Shown: one piece after another, positions 8,640 to 18,122 of the stretch | Layout: every line of letters begins with the position of its first letter | Numbering within the stretch: position 1 is the stretch's first letter | Source of the DNA: Pseudomonas yamanorum | Lineage (GTDB): Bacteria > Pseudomonadota > Gammaproteobacteria > Pseudomonadales > Pseudomonadaceae | Reading direction: 5' to 3' | NCBI RefSeq assembly: GCF_013386765.1 | Contig: NZ_JACARE010000038.1 | Location: forward strand, 168,271 to 232,270 | DNA: 64,000 nucleotides | The notes under the pieces: model-generated | What the model was told of the DNA's origin: nothing | Seen by the model: only the letters and a program-made list of their open reading frames with translations | The model's database searches: none | Made by a program: the position numbers and the translations under genes

Positions 8640-9329
8640 TCAGGGCTTTCGAAACAACTCGCGGCTGACCAATGGCCGACCGCCCAAATGCACGGCCAGG
8701 GCCTGGCGCATCAGGCGCTTGGCAGCAGACAACGCGCCGGGGGCGGTCCAGTCGGCTTCGCTCATGGCCAGCAACTCTGTGCCCTGGAACAGGCCGGGTT
8801 GCAGCAGGTAGACGCGCTCCAGGCCCGCGTCGACTTGCAGGCGGTACATGCCGTCGGCGGCGATGGGGTCGCCGTGCAGGTCGTTGCTCAGTTCGAAGCC
8901 GTAGCCGAGGTCGTCCAGCAGGCGCCATTCGAACGCGCGCAGCAGCGGCTCCAAAGGGCGGCCTTCGGCGAGGGCGAGCAAGGTGGCGGCGTAGTGATCG
9001 AAGACGCCGGGGTGCGGGTCTTCGGCGGGGAGCAGGCGAATCAGCAATTCGTTGAGGTAGAGGCCGCTGAACAGCGCCTCACCGTTGAGCCAGTTGGAGG
9101 CGCCGGCAGCTTCCATGCGGCCGACGTTCTTCAACTCGCCGCGTCCGCGAAACTCCACTTCCAGGGCCACAAAGGGGCGGGCCAGGGTGCCGGCCTTGCC
9201 GCGTGCGCTGCGCAATACTGCGCGCAGGCGGCCTTGGGGCGTGAGGAAGTCCACCAGGGCGCTGGTCTCGCGGTAGGCGCGGCTGTGCAAGACGTAGGCG
9301 GGTTGGCCGGTGGGTGGGGTTTGAGACAT
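8640..9329 (-). CDS. recO: DNA repair protein RecO
   Basis: RecO (229 aa) loads RecA onto SSB-coated DNA in the RecFOR pathway. The N-terminal OB fold begins with PAYVLHSRAYRETSALV, followed by GRLRAVLRSARG and a helical C-terminal half. It belongs to the era-recO-pdxJ string, but here a large REP cluster of about 170 bp separates it from era, which may weaken co-transcription. No zinc-binding cysteines are seen, as is usual for pseudomonads. Confidence 0.93.
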   Translation of the reverse strand: MSQTPPTGQPAYVLHSRAYRETSALVDFLTPQGRLRAVLRSARGKAGTLARPFVALEVEFRGRGELKNVGRMEAAGASNWLNGEALFSGLYLNELLIRLLPAEDPHPGVFDHYAATLLALAEGRPLEPLLRAFEWRLLDDLGYGFELSNDLHGDPIAADGMYRLQVDAGLERVYLLQPGLFQGTELLAMSEADWTAPGALSAAKRLMRQALAVHLGGRPLVSRELFRKP

Positions 9330-9374
9330 GGGAGTAAGAGTCTCTAAAGAGAAGCCAATGTGACAAAGCGCATT

Positions 9375-9542
9375 TGTGGCGAGGGAGCTTGCTGTGGCGA
9401 GGGAGCTTGCTCCCGCTGGGCTGCGAAGCAGCCCTAAAACCGGGCACCGCGTTTTAGCTGAGGGGCCCGGGCGAATGGATTGGGGGCGCTTCGCGCCCCA
9501 GCGGGAGCAAGCTCCCTCGCCACAGCAAGCTCCCTCGCCACA
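9375..9542. repeat. Symmetrically expanded REPIN between era and recO
   Basis: The left end carries two tandem copies of TGTGGCGAGGGAGCTTGC, and the right end carries two copies of the complement GCAAGCTCCCTCGCCACA. Both arms have thus gained one extra head. The interior contains two further hairpins, GGCTGCGAAGCAGCC and GGGGCGCTTCGCGCCCC. This is a second REP family, distinct from the GTGGGAGCTGGC type. Confidence 0.88.
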
Positions 9543-9574
9543 ACAAGCCCCTCATCCACAAATCCGGCCGGGGC

Positions 9575-10477
9575 TTACAGGTCGCCGTAACCCAACGAAC
9601 GCAACGCACGCTCATCATCGGACCAACCACCCTTAACCTTCACCCACAGGTTAAGCATGATCTTGGAATCAAACAGCAATTCCATGTCCTTGCGCGCTTC
9701 GGTGCCGATGCGCTTGATGCGCTCGCCCTTGTCGCCAATGATGATTTTCTTCTGGCCGTCACGTTCAACGAGGATCAGCGCGTGGATGTGCAAGGTCTTG
9801 CCCTGCTGCTTGAACTCTTCGATTTCGACGGTGATCTGGTACGGCAGCTCGGCACCCATCTGGCGCATGATTTTCTCGCGTACCAGTTCGGCGGCGAGGA
9901 AACGGCTGCTGCGGTCGGTGATCTGGTCTTCCGGGAAGAAGTGCTCGTTCTCCGGCAGGTAGCCGGCGATCACACGCTCCAGGGCTTCGAGGTTGTGCCC
10001 GTGCTGGGCCGAGATCGGCATGATCTGGGCGTTCGGCAGTTGTTCCTGCAGCCAGCTCAGGTGCGGCATCAGCTCGGCCTTGTCTTCGATGCGGTCGGTC
10101 TTGTTCAACGCGACGATCAACGGGCCGGTGACGTACTGCACGCGCTCCAGAACCATCTGGTCTTCGTCGGTCCACTTGGTGCGGTCGACCACGAAGATCA
10201 CCACGTCGACGTCTTTCAACGCCGCCGAAGCGGTTTTGTTCATGTAGCGGTTAAGGGCCTTTTCGCCGCCTTTGTGCATGCCCGGGGTGTCGACGTACAC
10301 AGCCTGGACGGCGCCTTCGGTCTTGATGCCCAGCATGTTGTGGCGGGTGGTCTGAGGCTTGCGCGAGGTGATCGCCAGCTTCTGTCCCAGGATGTGGTTC
10401 AGCAACGTGGACTTGCCCACGTTGGGACGGCCGACGATGGCAACATAGCCACAGCGAGTTGCGGTTGAATCAGTCAT
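9575..10477 (-). CDS. era: GTPase Era
   Basis: Era (300 aa) binds the 3' end of 16S rRNA and checks 30S assembly. The G domain shows GRPNVGKS at 16-23, DTPGMH and NKTD. The C-terminal KH domain carries IIGDKGERIKRIG. I placed the start at the ATG 10477, which overlaps the rnc stop by 8 bases; a longer frame to 10501 lies inside rnc. The overlap indicates translational coupling with RNase III. Confidence 0.95.
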   Translation of the reverse strand: MTDSTATRCGYVAIVGRPNVGKSTLLNHILGQKLAITSRKPQTTRHNMLGIKTEGAVQAVYVDTPGMHKGGEKALNRYMNKTASAALKDVDVVIFVVDRTKWTDEDQMVLERVQYVTGPLIVALNKTDRIEDKAELMPHLSWLQEQLPNAQIMPISAQHGHNLEALERVIAGYLPENEHFFPEDQITDRSSRFLAAELVREKIMRQMGAELPYQITVEIEEFKQQGKTLHIHALILVERDGQKKIIIGDKGERIKRIGTEARKDMELLFDSKIMLNLWVKVKGGWSDDERALRSLGYGDL

Positions 10478-11159
10478 GGCCATTCTCCACGCCCAGGGCA
10501 ATCAGTGCTGCAGCGGCCGCTACCTGTTCGGCAATACGACGGCTCACACCCTGACCTCGGCTTTTTTCATTCAGTAAGGTGATTTCACATTCGACGAAGA
10601 ACACTCGGCAATGCGGCTCACCCTGGATATCCACCACTTCGTAACGCGGCAGGTCGCAACCACGGGACTGCAGGAATTCCTGCAGGCGGGTCTTGGGATC
10701 TTTGTTGGTGTCTACCAGCGTCAGGCTTTCGATTTCGGTGGAAAGCCAGGCGACGACGCGCTCCTTGGCCGCTTCCATGCCCGCATCGAGGTAGATCGCG
10801 CCAATCAGCGCTTCAAGGGCGTCGGCCAGGATCGACTCGCGACGGAAACCGCCGCTCTTCAGCTCGCCGGAGCCCAGGCGCAGGTAATCACCCAGGTCGA
10901 AACCACGGGCCAGCACGGCCAAGGTCTCGCCTTTCACCAGGCGCGCACGCAAGCGCGACAACTGGCCTTCGCGGGCCAGCGGGAAGCGATTGAACAGGGC
11001 TTCACCGGCAACGAAATTGAGGATGGCATCACCGAGGAATTCCAGGCGCTCGTTGTTACGCCCGGCAAAACTGCGGTGTGTAAGGGCAAGGATCATCAAT
11101 TCCTGATCCTTGAAGGTGTAGCCGAGCTGACGCTCGAGACGGCTTAGAGAAACGCTCAC
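10470..11159 (-). CDS. rnc: Ribonuclease III
   Basis: RNase III (229 aa) cleaves double-stranded RNA in rRNA precursors and structured mRNAs. The catalytic signature ERLEFLGDAIL (37-47) contains the metal-binding Glu41 and Asp44. The C-terminal dsRNA-binding domain ends with SRRIAEQVAAAAAL. It overlaps era. The leader (11160-11279) contains no other convincing gene; the DUF4845 protein found between lepB and rnc in P. aeruginosa is absent. Confidence 0.95.
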   Translation of the reverse strand: MSVSLSRLERQLGYTFKDQELMILALTHRSFAGRNNERLEFLGDAILNFVAGEALFNRFPLAREGQLSRLRARLVKGETLAVLARGFDLGDYLRLGSGELKSGGFRRESILADALEALIGAIYLDAGMEAAKERVVAWLSTEIESLTLVDTNKDPKTRLQEFLQSRGCDLPRYEVVDIQGEPHCRVFFVECEITLLNEKSRGQGVSRRIAEQVAAAAALIALGVENGHD

Positions 11160-11279
11160 GGTTTACCCACATTCAGTTCGAGGCACCGGTGGCCTGCGAC
11201 GATTAACGCTGTGTTCAAATTCAAATCCTGGTGGTTGCTGCATGGAGCCGGACTTTGTCCAAGCCCCAGAAAAGCATTC

Positions 11280-11299
11280 GGCGCTGTGTTCACAGCGCC
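11280..11299 (-). terminator. Hairpin downstream of lepB
   Basis: A perfect 9-bp inverted repeat, GGCGCTGTG and CACAGCGCC with a 2-nt loop, lies just beyond the lepB stop. On the minus strand it is followed by a short T-run (GCTTTT) only after several bases, so termination may be partial, allowing some lepB-rnc read-through. Confidence 0.5.
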
Positions 11300-11306
11300 G
11301 CATGGA

Positions 11307-12161
11307 TTACTTGATCAGCCCGACCCGCGAGAAGTTCGGCAGGTGGCTGAGCTTGGGTTCCGGCCAACTCATCCAGACCGCAAAGGCCTTGCCGACGATA
11401 TTCTGGTCGGGGACCATGCCCAGCAGGTCCTTGGGAATATTGGGGTCATCCCAGTAACGGCTGTCATTGGAGTTGTCGCGGTTGTCGCCCATCATGAAGT
11501 AGTGCCCGGCAGGCACTGTCCACTGGTTGTCAGGCGGCGAACGGTAGCGGCTCATTTCCTTGCGGATTTCGTGCTCTACCGCCCCGAGCTTCTCCTGGTA
11601 CAGCTCGGCGCTGCCCAGGGTGTTCGGCTCGGAACCGATCAGTTTTTCTGCCACCGACTCGCCATTGACGAACAGGCGCTTGTCGCTGGTGTAGCGAATC
11701 ACGTCGCCCGGCAGGCCCACTACACGCTTGATGTAGTTGACGTTCGGGTCGCTTGGGTAGCGAAACACCATCACATCGCCGCGCTGCGGGTCACCGACCT
11801 CGATCACCTTCTTGTCGATCACCGGCAAGCGGATCCCGTAGGAAAACTTGTTCACCAGGATGAAGTCGCCCACGTCCAGGGTAGGTTTCATCGAGCCCGA
11901 AGGGATCTGAAACGGTTCCACCAGAAACGAACGCAGCACCAGCACGATGAACAACACCGGGAAGAACGACTTGCCGTATTCAACCAGCATCGGCTCTTTG
12001 TTCAGTTTCTCGACCACCGCCACATCGGGCTGGCTGACGCTGCCCTGATAGGACGCGATGGCTGCCCGGCGACGCGGGGCGAAGAACACCAGATCGAGCA
12101 ACGCCAATAGACCGCAAACGGCAACGGCGATGACCAGCAACAGCGGGAAATTTAGTGACAT
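11307..12161 (-). CDS. lepB: Signal peptidase I
   Basis: LepB (284 aa) cleaves signal peptides from exported proteins on the outer face of the inner membrane. Two N-terminal membrane segments (about 5-27 and 63-80) precede the catalytic Ser90 in PSGSMKPTL. The general base Lys145 is in NYIKRVVGLPGD, and GDNRDNSNDSR closes the fold. It begins 5 bp after lepA, with AGGT as a weak ribosome-binding site. lepA-lepB is a standard operon. Confidence 0.96.
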   Translation of the reverse strand: MSLNFPLLLVIAVAVCGLLALLDLVFFAPRRRAAIASYQGSVSQPDVAVVEKLNKEPMLVEYGKSFFPVLFIVLVLRSFLVEPFQIPSGSMKPTLDVGDFILVNKFSYGIRLPVIDKKVIEVGDPQRGDVMVFRYPSDPNVNYIKRVVGLPGDVIRYTSDKRLFVNGESVAEKLIGSEPNTLGSAELYQEKLGAVEHEIRKEMSRYRSPPDNQWTVPAGHYFMMGDNRDNSNDSRYWDDPNIPKDLLGMVPDQNIVGKAFAVWMSWPEPKLSHLPNFSRVGLIK

Positions 12162-12166
12162 AGGAC

Positions 12167-13966
12167 CTAACTATCCAACCTGAGCACCGCAAGGAAGGCT
12201 TCTTGTGGAATTTCCACGTTGCCCACTTGCTTCATGCGTTTTTTACCGGCCTTTTGCTTCTCGAGCAGCTTGCGCTTACGGCTGACGTCGCCGCCATAGC
12301 ATTTGGCCAGTACGTTCTTTCTGAGTGCCTTGACGGAGGTCCGTGCAATGATCTGCCCGCCAATGGCGGCCTGGATCGCGACGTCGAACATCTGGCGCGG
12401 AATCAGTTCTTTCATCTTTTCGGTCAACTGGCGACCTTTGTAGTGCGCGTTGTCCTTGTGCACGATCAGCGCCAGGGCATCTACCTTGTCGCCGTTGATC
12501 AGCACATCCAGCTTCACCAGATTAGCTGATTGGTAACGGTCAAAATGGTAATCCAGCGAAGCATAGCCGCGGCTGGTGGATTTGAGACGGTCGAAGAAGT
12601 CCAGGACCACTTCGTTCATCGGCAAATCGTAGGTCACTTGCACCTGGGTACCGAGGAACAGCATGTCGTGCTGTACGCCACGCTTTTCGATACACAGGGT
12701 AATGACGTTGCCCAGGTGCTCTTGCGGCACAAGAATATTGGCCCGCACGATCGGTTCACGCATGTCTTCGATGGAAGACAGATCCGGAAGCTTGGACGGG
12801 TTGTCGACGTAAATCGTTTCACCGGTTTTCAGCGCCAGCTCAAAAATAACCGTCGGCGCGGTGGTGATCAGGTCCAGGTCGTATTCACGCTCGAGGCGCT
12901 CCTGGATGATTTCCATGTGCAGCATGCCCAGGAAACCACAGCGGAAGCCGAAGCCCAGGGCGTCGGAGCTTTCCGGGGTGTACTGCAACGACGAGTCGTT
13001 GAGGGTCAGCTTCTGCAGGGCTTCGCGGAAATCCTCGAAGTCGTCGGAGCTGACCGGGAACAGGCCGGCGTAAACCTGCGGCTGGATGCGTTTGAAGCCC
13101 GGCAGCACGTCGACGTCAGGGGTGGAGCTCAAGGTCAGGGTGTCACCCACCGGTGCACCGTGGATGTCCTTGATACCGGCGATGATGAAGCCCACTTCAC
13201 CGGCTTTCAGATCAACGGTTGCGGTGTGCTTGGGGTTGAACACACCGACGCTGTCCACCAGGTGGATCTTGCCGGTGGATTTGACCAGGATCTTGTCGCC
13301 CTTCTTCACACGGCCGTGGCGCACGCGTACCAGGGACACAACGCCCAGGTAGTTGTCGAACCAGGAGTCGATGATCAACGCTTGCAGCGGATCTTCGTAG
13401 TTGCCGGTGGGGGCTGGAATGGTCTTGACCAGGCGCTCGAGCACTTCGTCGACGCCCAGGCCGGTCTTGGCGCTGCACTCGACGGCGTCGGTGGCGTCAA
13501 TGCCGATGATCTTCTCGATCTCTTCCTTGACGCGGTCCGGATCGGCCTGCGGCAGGTCGATCTTGTTCAGCACCGGCATCACTTCCAGGCCTTGCTCGAT
13601 GGCGGTGTAGCAGTTGGCGACGGACTGGGCTTCAACGCCCTGGCCCGCGTCCACTACCAGCAACGCACCTTCACAGGCCGCAAGCGAACGGCTGACTTCA
13701 TAGGTGAAGTCGACGTGGCCCGGGGTGTCAATGAAGTTGAGCTGGTACTTGATACCGTCTTTGGCGGTGTAATACAGAGTAACGCTGTGGGCCTTGATGG
13801 TGATCCCGCGCTCGCGCTCGAGGTCCATGGAGTCCAGCACCTGGGCTTCCATTTCACGCTCGGCAAGGCCGCCGCACATCTGGATGAATCGATCGGCCAG
13901 CGTCGACTTGCCATGGTCAATGTGGGCGATGATGGAGAAATTGCGGATATGACTCAAATCACTCAC
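12167..13966 (-). CDS. lepA: Elongation factor 4 (LepA)
   Basis: LepA (599 aa, GTG start) is a translational GTPase that acts on stalled or initiating ribosomes. The G domain has AHIDHGKST near residue 15, DTPGHVDF and NKIDLP. The C-terminal domain typical of EF4 ends with VGNVEIPQEAFLAVL. In P. aeruginosa mucD lies upstream of lepA; here the upstream neighbour is lptG behind a strong terminator, so the lepA promoter must lie in 13967-14065. Confidence 0.96.
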   Translation of the reverse strand: MSDLSHIRNFSIIAHIDHGKSTLADRFIQMCGGLAEREMEAQVLDSMDLERERGITIKAHSVTLYYTAKDGIKYQLNFIDTPGHVDFTYEVSRSLAACEGALLVVDAGQGVEAQSVANCYTAIEQGLEVMPVLNKIDLPQADPDRVKEEIEKIIGIDATDAVECSAKTGLGVDEVLERLVKTIPAPTGNYEDPLQALIIDSWFDNYLGVVSLVRVRHGRVKKGDKILVKSTGKIHLVDSVGVFNPKHTATVDLKAGEVGFIIAGIKDIHGAPVGDTLTLSSTPDVDVLPGFKRIQPQVYAGLFPVSSDDFEDFREALQKLTLNDSSLQYTPESSDALGFGFRCGFLGMLHMEIIQERLEREYDLDLITTAPTVIFELALKTGETIYVDNPSKLPDLSSIEDMREPIVRANILVPQEHLGNVITLCIEKRGVQHDMLFLGTQVQVTYDLPMNEVVLDFFDRLKSTSRGYASLDYHFDRYQSANLVKLDVLINGDKVDALALIVHKDNAHYKGRQLTEKMKELIPRQMFDVAIQAAIGGQIIARTSVKALRKNVLAKCYGGDVSRKRKLLEKQKAGKKRMKQVGNVEIPQEAFLAVLRLDS

Positions 13967-14065
13967 GGATCAACACTCAAAAAGGCTGCAGGCAGACTGC
14001 CCGCTGAAAAATAGCCGGGAATTGTACCTGATGCGCAGACCAGACGTCATCCATGGTGACCAAGA

Positions 14066-14105
14066 ACAAAAATGCCCCGATCGTTCGAGCGGGGCATTTT
14101 TTGTT
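14066..14105. terminator. Bidirectional-looking terminator after lptG
   Basis: AATGCCCC and GGGGCATT form a stem flanked by A-rich sequence on the left and T6 on the right, so either strand reads as a stem plus T-run. On the minus strand it ends the lptF-lptG unit 14 nt after the lptG stop and insulates lepA. Confidence 0.85.
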
Positions 14106-14118
14106 CATAAGCGCGGGC

Positions 14119-15198
14119 TCAACCGGCCCGACGCAACAGCCAGAAGCCGGCCACGGCGCAGATAGCGGTCGGCACCAGCACCGCAAACAGCGGCGAGAAG
14201 CCGAATACCAGGCTGGATGGCCCCAGCAGGTCCTGGGCAATACGGAAGGTGAAGCCCACCAATACGCCAGTAAACACGCGCTGGCCCAGGGTTACCGAGC
14301 GCAGCGGGCCGAAGATGAACGAGATCGCCATCAGCACCAGCGCGGCGGTCACCACCGGCTGCAACACCTTGACCCAAAACGCCAGCCAGTAGCGGCCATT
14401 GTTCAAGCCCTGGTCCTTGAGGTAGTGGATGTAACCCCACAAACCGGAGATAGGCAGGCTTTCCGGGATCATCACCACGGTGTTCAGCAATTCTGGCTTG
14501 AGGGAAATATCCCACTGTTCCGTCGGCACATTGATCACTTCGGTGCTCGACGCCGCGCCTTTGCCGATGTCACGGAAGTAGGTGGTGCTTACTTCGCTCA
14601 GTTGCCACTTTTCGTCGGCGTACTGCGCACGTTTGGCGAAGCTGGACGACAACAGGTGACGTTCTTTATCGAAATGATAGCGCGTGACACCGATCAACAG
14701 GCCGCCCGGTTGCACGGCGTTGATGTGGATGAATTCCTCACCCTGGCGGTGCCACAAACCATGCTTGGAGCTCTGTGCATCACCCGAACCCTGGGCCAGG
14801 GCACGATTGGCCTGGGCTGTGGATTCGGCCGGAGGCGCCACGTATTCGCCGATCAGCACGCTGACCACCATCAGCAACAGCATGGGCTTCATCACCGCCC
14901 ACACGATGCGGCCGATGGAAACACCCGCCGCACGCATGATGGTCAGTTCGCTGTTGCTGGCCAGGCTGCCCAGGCCGATCAGGCAGCCGATCAGGGCGGC
15001 CATCGGCATCATGTCGTAGAGGCGACGAGGCGCGGTCAGCGCCACATAGCTCAGGACGTTGGTCACGGTGTAGGTGTCGCTGACATTGCCCACTTCATCA
15101 ATGAAGGCGAACAACGAGGCCAAACCCAGAATAATGCCCAGTACCGCAAGGATTGCGACCAGGACGCTGCTACCAATGTAGCGGTCGAGCTTAACCAC
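14119..15198 (-). CDS. lptG: LPS export permease LptG
   Basis: LptG (359 aa, GTG start) is one half of the inner-membrane LptB2FG ABC transporter that extracts lipopolysaccharide for delivery to the outer membrane. Six membrane segments are arranged three and three, with a periplasmic beta-jellyroll between about 130 and 270. Its start overlaps the lptF stop by 8 bases, so the two permeases are coupled. A terminator follows. Confidence 0.93.
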   Translation of the reverse strand: MVKLDRYIGSSVLVAILAVLGIILGLASLFAFIDEVGNVSDTYTVTNVLSYVALTAPRRLYDMMPMAALIGCLIGLGSLASNSELTIMRAAGVSIGRIVWAVMKPMLLLMVVSVLIGEYVAPPAESTAQANRALAQGSGDAQSSKHGLWHRQGEEFIHINAVQPGGLLIGVTRYHFDKERHLLSSSFAKRAQYADEKWQLSEVSTTYFRDIGKGAASSTEVINVPTEQWDISLKPELLNTVVMIPESLPISGLWGYIHYLKDQGLNNGRYWLAFWVKVLQPVVTAALVLMAISFIFGPLRSVTLGQRVFTGVLVGFTFRIAQDLLGPSSLVFGFSPLFAVLVPTAICAVAGFWLLRRAG

Positions 15199-16309
15199 GA
15201 GCCAGCTCCTTCATGCTGCGACGACTCTGCATCTTCAAGCGCAACGGTTCCCAATAAAGCAGGCCCAGGCCAATCGCCAGGAAGATCCCGTGGACCCACC
15301 ACAACCCGAGGGTCGGCGACAGCTTGCCCTTCTCCAGGGAGCCGCGGGCGGAAATCAGGATGGTCAGGTAGGCCATATAAAGCAGGATCGCCGGCAACAG
15401 CTTGAGGAAACGGCCCTGGCGCGGGTTGACCCGGGACAGCGGCACAGCCATCAAGGTCACGATAAACACCAGCAGCGGCAGGGAAATCCGCCATTGCAGC
15501 TCGGCGATCGAGCGCAGTTCCTTGCTGCCGAGCAGGTCTGGCGTCGGGATGGCGTCACGGTCGGTGACCTCGTCGCTGACATCCGGCCGGGCCAGCATCA
15601 CGCCGTATGTGTCGTACTTGATCGCACGGTAATCGGCCTGGCCGGGGCTGCCGTCATAGCGATAGCCGTCCTCCAGAATCAGGTAGCGGCTGCCGTCCGG
15701 GCGCACTTCCTGGCGCCCCTTGTCGGCCACCAGGATCGAAATGCCACGGTCTTTCTGGTTCTGGCCGAGGTTTTTCTGGGAGATGAACACACCGCCCAGG
15801 TTGGCACGGTCATCCGACAGTTGTTCGGTATAGGTCACCCGAGTGCCGTCGTTGAGCGCCTGGAAGCGGCCCGGCTCCAGAGTGTCGAATTCGGTCATGG
15901 CGTCCTGTTTGTTGAGCACCAGCTGGAACTGCAAGGCTCCCTGGGGCGCCAGGCTCAGGCTCAGCCAGGCCACGACCAGCGCGATGCCGGTGGCCGGGAC
16001 CATGGTCATGGCCAGCAGGCGTTGCTGGCTCATGCCGGTGGCCGACAGCACGGTCATTTCGCTTTCGAGGTACAAGCGGCCATAAGCCAGCAGAATCCCG
16101 AGAAACAGGCCCAATGGCAGGATCAGCTGCAAAAAGCCTGGCAGGCGAAAGCCCATGATCAGGAACAGCGAGCCCGGATCCAGGGCGCCCGAGGCAGCCT
16201 GGGCGAGGTATTTGACGAAACGACCACTCATGATGATGACCAGCAATACCGCACTCACGGCACTCAGGGTCAACAGGACTTCGCGGGACAGATAACGGAA
16301 GACGATCAA
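15191..16309 (-). CDS. lptF: LPS export permease LptF
   Basis: LptF (372 aa) partners LptG in LPS extraction. Three N-terminal and three C-terminal membrane segments flank a periplasmic domain. I prefer a TTG start at 16309 giving MIVFRYLSREVL, the usual pseudomonad N-terminus, because TGGAG then lies 8 nt upstream. The GTG at 16318 directly abuts that Shine-Dalgarno sequence and would add only three residues. It diverges from pepA, with about 280 bp between them. Confidence 0.92.
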   Translation of the reverse strand: MIVFRYLSREVLLTLSAVSAVLLVIIMSGRFVKYLAQAASGALDPGSLFLIMGFRLPGFLQLILPLGLFLGILLAYGRLYLESEMTVLSATGMSQQRLLAMTMVPATGIALVVAWLSLSLAPQGALQFQLVLNKQDAMTEFDTLEPGRFQALNDGTRVTYTEQLSDDRANLGGVFISQKNLGQNQKDRGISILVADKGRQEVRPDGSRYLILEDGYRYDGSPGQADYRAIKYDTYGVMLARPDVSDEVTDRDAIPTPDLLGSKELRSIAELQWRISLPLLVFIVTLMAVPLSRVNPRQGRFLKLLPAILLYMAYLTILISARGSLEKGKLSPTLGLWWVHGIFLAIGLGLLYWEPLRLKMQSRRSMKELARG

Positions 16310-16591
16310 ACCAGACACTCCAGGGTTGTCAGGCTAAGGCGGCCAAACAAGCAAGCATAGCGAGTCGACCCATTGCTGCAGGCCGGCTAAAAAGATGGCG
16401 CATTATCCTGTGATTGACCGCACCTGTCACGGAGCTTGCTCATACGCGTGCACAAAGCTGCCCGCAAGGGTTGTCAGGCTCGGCCGGCGAGGTTCAAACT
16501 GCGGCCTTTGTCGCGGGCGGCCTACAGGCTGCCAAGCTTACAAGCCGGAGTACAGACTCCTGGCTCACTGACCTTTATAAGGGACCCGAAA

Positions 16592-18082
16592 ATGGAACTG
16601 GTTGTAAAAAGCGTTAGCCCCGAAACGTTGAAAACCGCCACCCTCGTGGTCGCTGTCGGCGAAGGCCGCAAGCTGGGCGTTGCCGCCAAGCAACTGGACG
16701 AACTGAGCGGCGGCGCCATCAGCGCGGTCCTCAAGCGCGGTGACCTGGCCGGCAAAGTGGGCCAGAGCCTGCTGCTGCAAAGCCTGCCGAACCTTAAAGC
16801 CGACCGCGTATTGCTGGTGGGCGTGGGCAAGGACGCCGAACTGGGCGACCGTCCGTTCCGCAAGATCATCAGCGGCATCCTCAACACCCTCAAGGGCCTG
16901 GGCGGTACCGACGCAGCCCTGGCGCTGGACGAAATCGTGGTCAAGGGCCGCGACAGCTACGGCAAGACCCGTCTGCTGGCCGAAAGCCTGCTGGATGGCG
17001 AATACGTCTTCGACCAGTTCAAGAGCACCAAAGCCGAACCCCGCGCCCTGAAGAAAGTCACCCTGCTGACCATCAAGGCCGCCCAGGCTGAAGTCGAACG
17101 CGCCGTGACCCACGCCCAGGCCATTGCCGGCGGCATGGCGTTCACCCGTGACCTGGGCAACCTGCCACCGAACATCTGCCACCCCACCTACCTGGGCGAG
17201 CAAGCCAAGGCGCTGGGCAAGGAATTCAAGGGCCTGAAAGTCGAAGTCCTGGATGAGAAGAAGATCAAGGAACTGGGCATGGGCTCGTTCTATGCCGTGG
17301 GCCAGGGCAGCGACCAGCCGCCACGCCTGATCGTGATGCAATACAACGGCGGCAAGAAGTCCGAGAAGCCATTTGCCCTGGTCGGCAAAGGCATCACCTT
17401 CGACACCGGCGGCATCAGCCTCAAGCCGGGCCTGGGCATGGACGAGATGAAGTACGACATGGGCGGCGCCGCCAGCGTGTTCGGCACCCTGCGTGCCGTG
17501 CTGGAACTCAAGCTGCCGATCAACCTGGTGTGCATCCTGGCGTGTGCCGAGAACATGCCGAGCGGCGGCGCGACCCGTCCGGGCGACATCGTCACCACCC
17601 TCAGCGGCCAGACCGTCGAAATCCTCAACACCGACGCCGAAGGCCGCCTGGTGCTGTGCGACGCCCTGACCTACGCCGAACGCTTCAAGCCGCAAGCCGT
17701 GATCGACATCGCCACCCTGACCGGTGCCTGCGTGGTTGCCCTGGGCGCCCACACTTCAGGCCTTTTGGGCAACAACGACGAACTGATCGGCCAACTGCTC
17801 AGCGCCGGCAAGGCGGCTGATGACCGCGCCTGGCAACTGCCGTTGTTCGACGAGTACCAGGAACAGCTGGACAGCCCGTTCGCCGACATCGCCAACATTG
17901 GCGGCCCGAAAGCCGGCACCATCACCGCAGCCTGCTTCCTGTCGCGTTTTGCCAAGAACTTCAACTGGGCCCACCTGGACATCGCCGGCACCGCCTGGAC
18001 CAGCGGCGGCAAGGACAAGGGCGCCACTGGCCGTCCGGTTCCGCTGCTGACCCAGTACCTGCTGGACCGCGCCAAAGCCTGA
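16592..18082 (+). CDS. pepA: Leucyl aminopeptidase PepA
   Basis: PepA (496 aa) is a cytosolic M17 metallo-aminopeptidase removing N-terminal residues; in Pseudomonas it also influences gene expression. The signature NTDAEGRLVL and the metal-binding KGITFDTGGISLKPG are intact. The open frame extends to 16436, but the ATG at 16592 has AAGGG upstream and gives the usual MELVVKS start. It leads the pepA-holC string. Confidence 0.95.
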   Translation: MELVVKSVSPETLKTATLVVAVGEGRKLGVAAKQLDELSGGAISAVLKRGDLAGKVGQSLLLQSLPNLKADRVLLVGVGKDAELGDRPFRKIISGILNTLKGLGGTDAALALDEIVVKGRDSYGKTRLLAESLLDGEYVFDQFKSTKAEPRALKKVTLLTIKAAQAEVERAVTHAQAIAGGMAFTRDLGNLPPNICHPTYLGEQAKALGKEFKGLKVEVLDEKKIKELGMGSFYAVGQGSDQPPRLIVMQYNGGKKSEKPFALVGKGITFDTGGISLKPGLGMDEMKYDMGGAASVFGTLRAVLELKLPINLVCILACAENMPSGGATRPGDIVTTLSGQTVEILNTDAEGRLVLCDALTYAERFKPQAVIDIATLTGACVVALGAHTSGLLGNNDELIGQLLSAGKAADDRAWQLPLFDEYQEQLDSPFADIANIGGPKAGTITAACFLSRFAKNFNWAHLDIAGTAWTSGGKDKGATGRPVPLLTQYLLDRAKA

Positions 18083-18122
18083 AAATGACGATCCCGGGGC
18101 GGCGATTCCAACGCCGTCCCGA

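Noticed and set aside
9375..9542. Possible CRISPR array, because short repeats recur
   Set aside because: The repeats are inverted, palindromic REP heads without spacers of even length, and no cas genes are present.
11160..11279. A possible 26-residue peptide between lepB and rnc on the minus strand
   Set aside because: No ribosome-binding site and no resemblance to DUF4845, the gene found there in P. aeruginosa.
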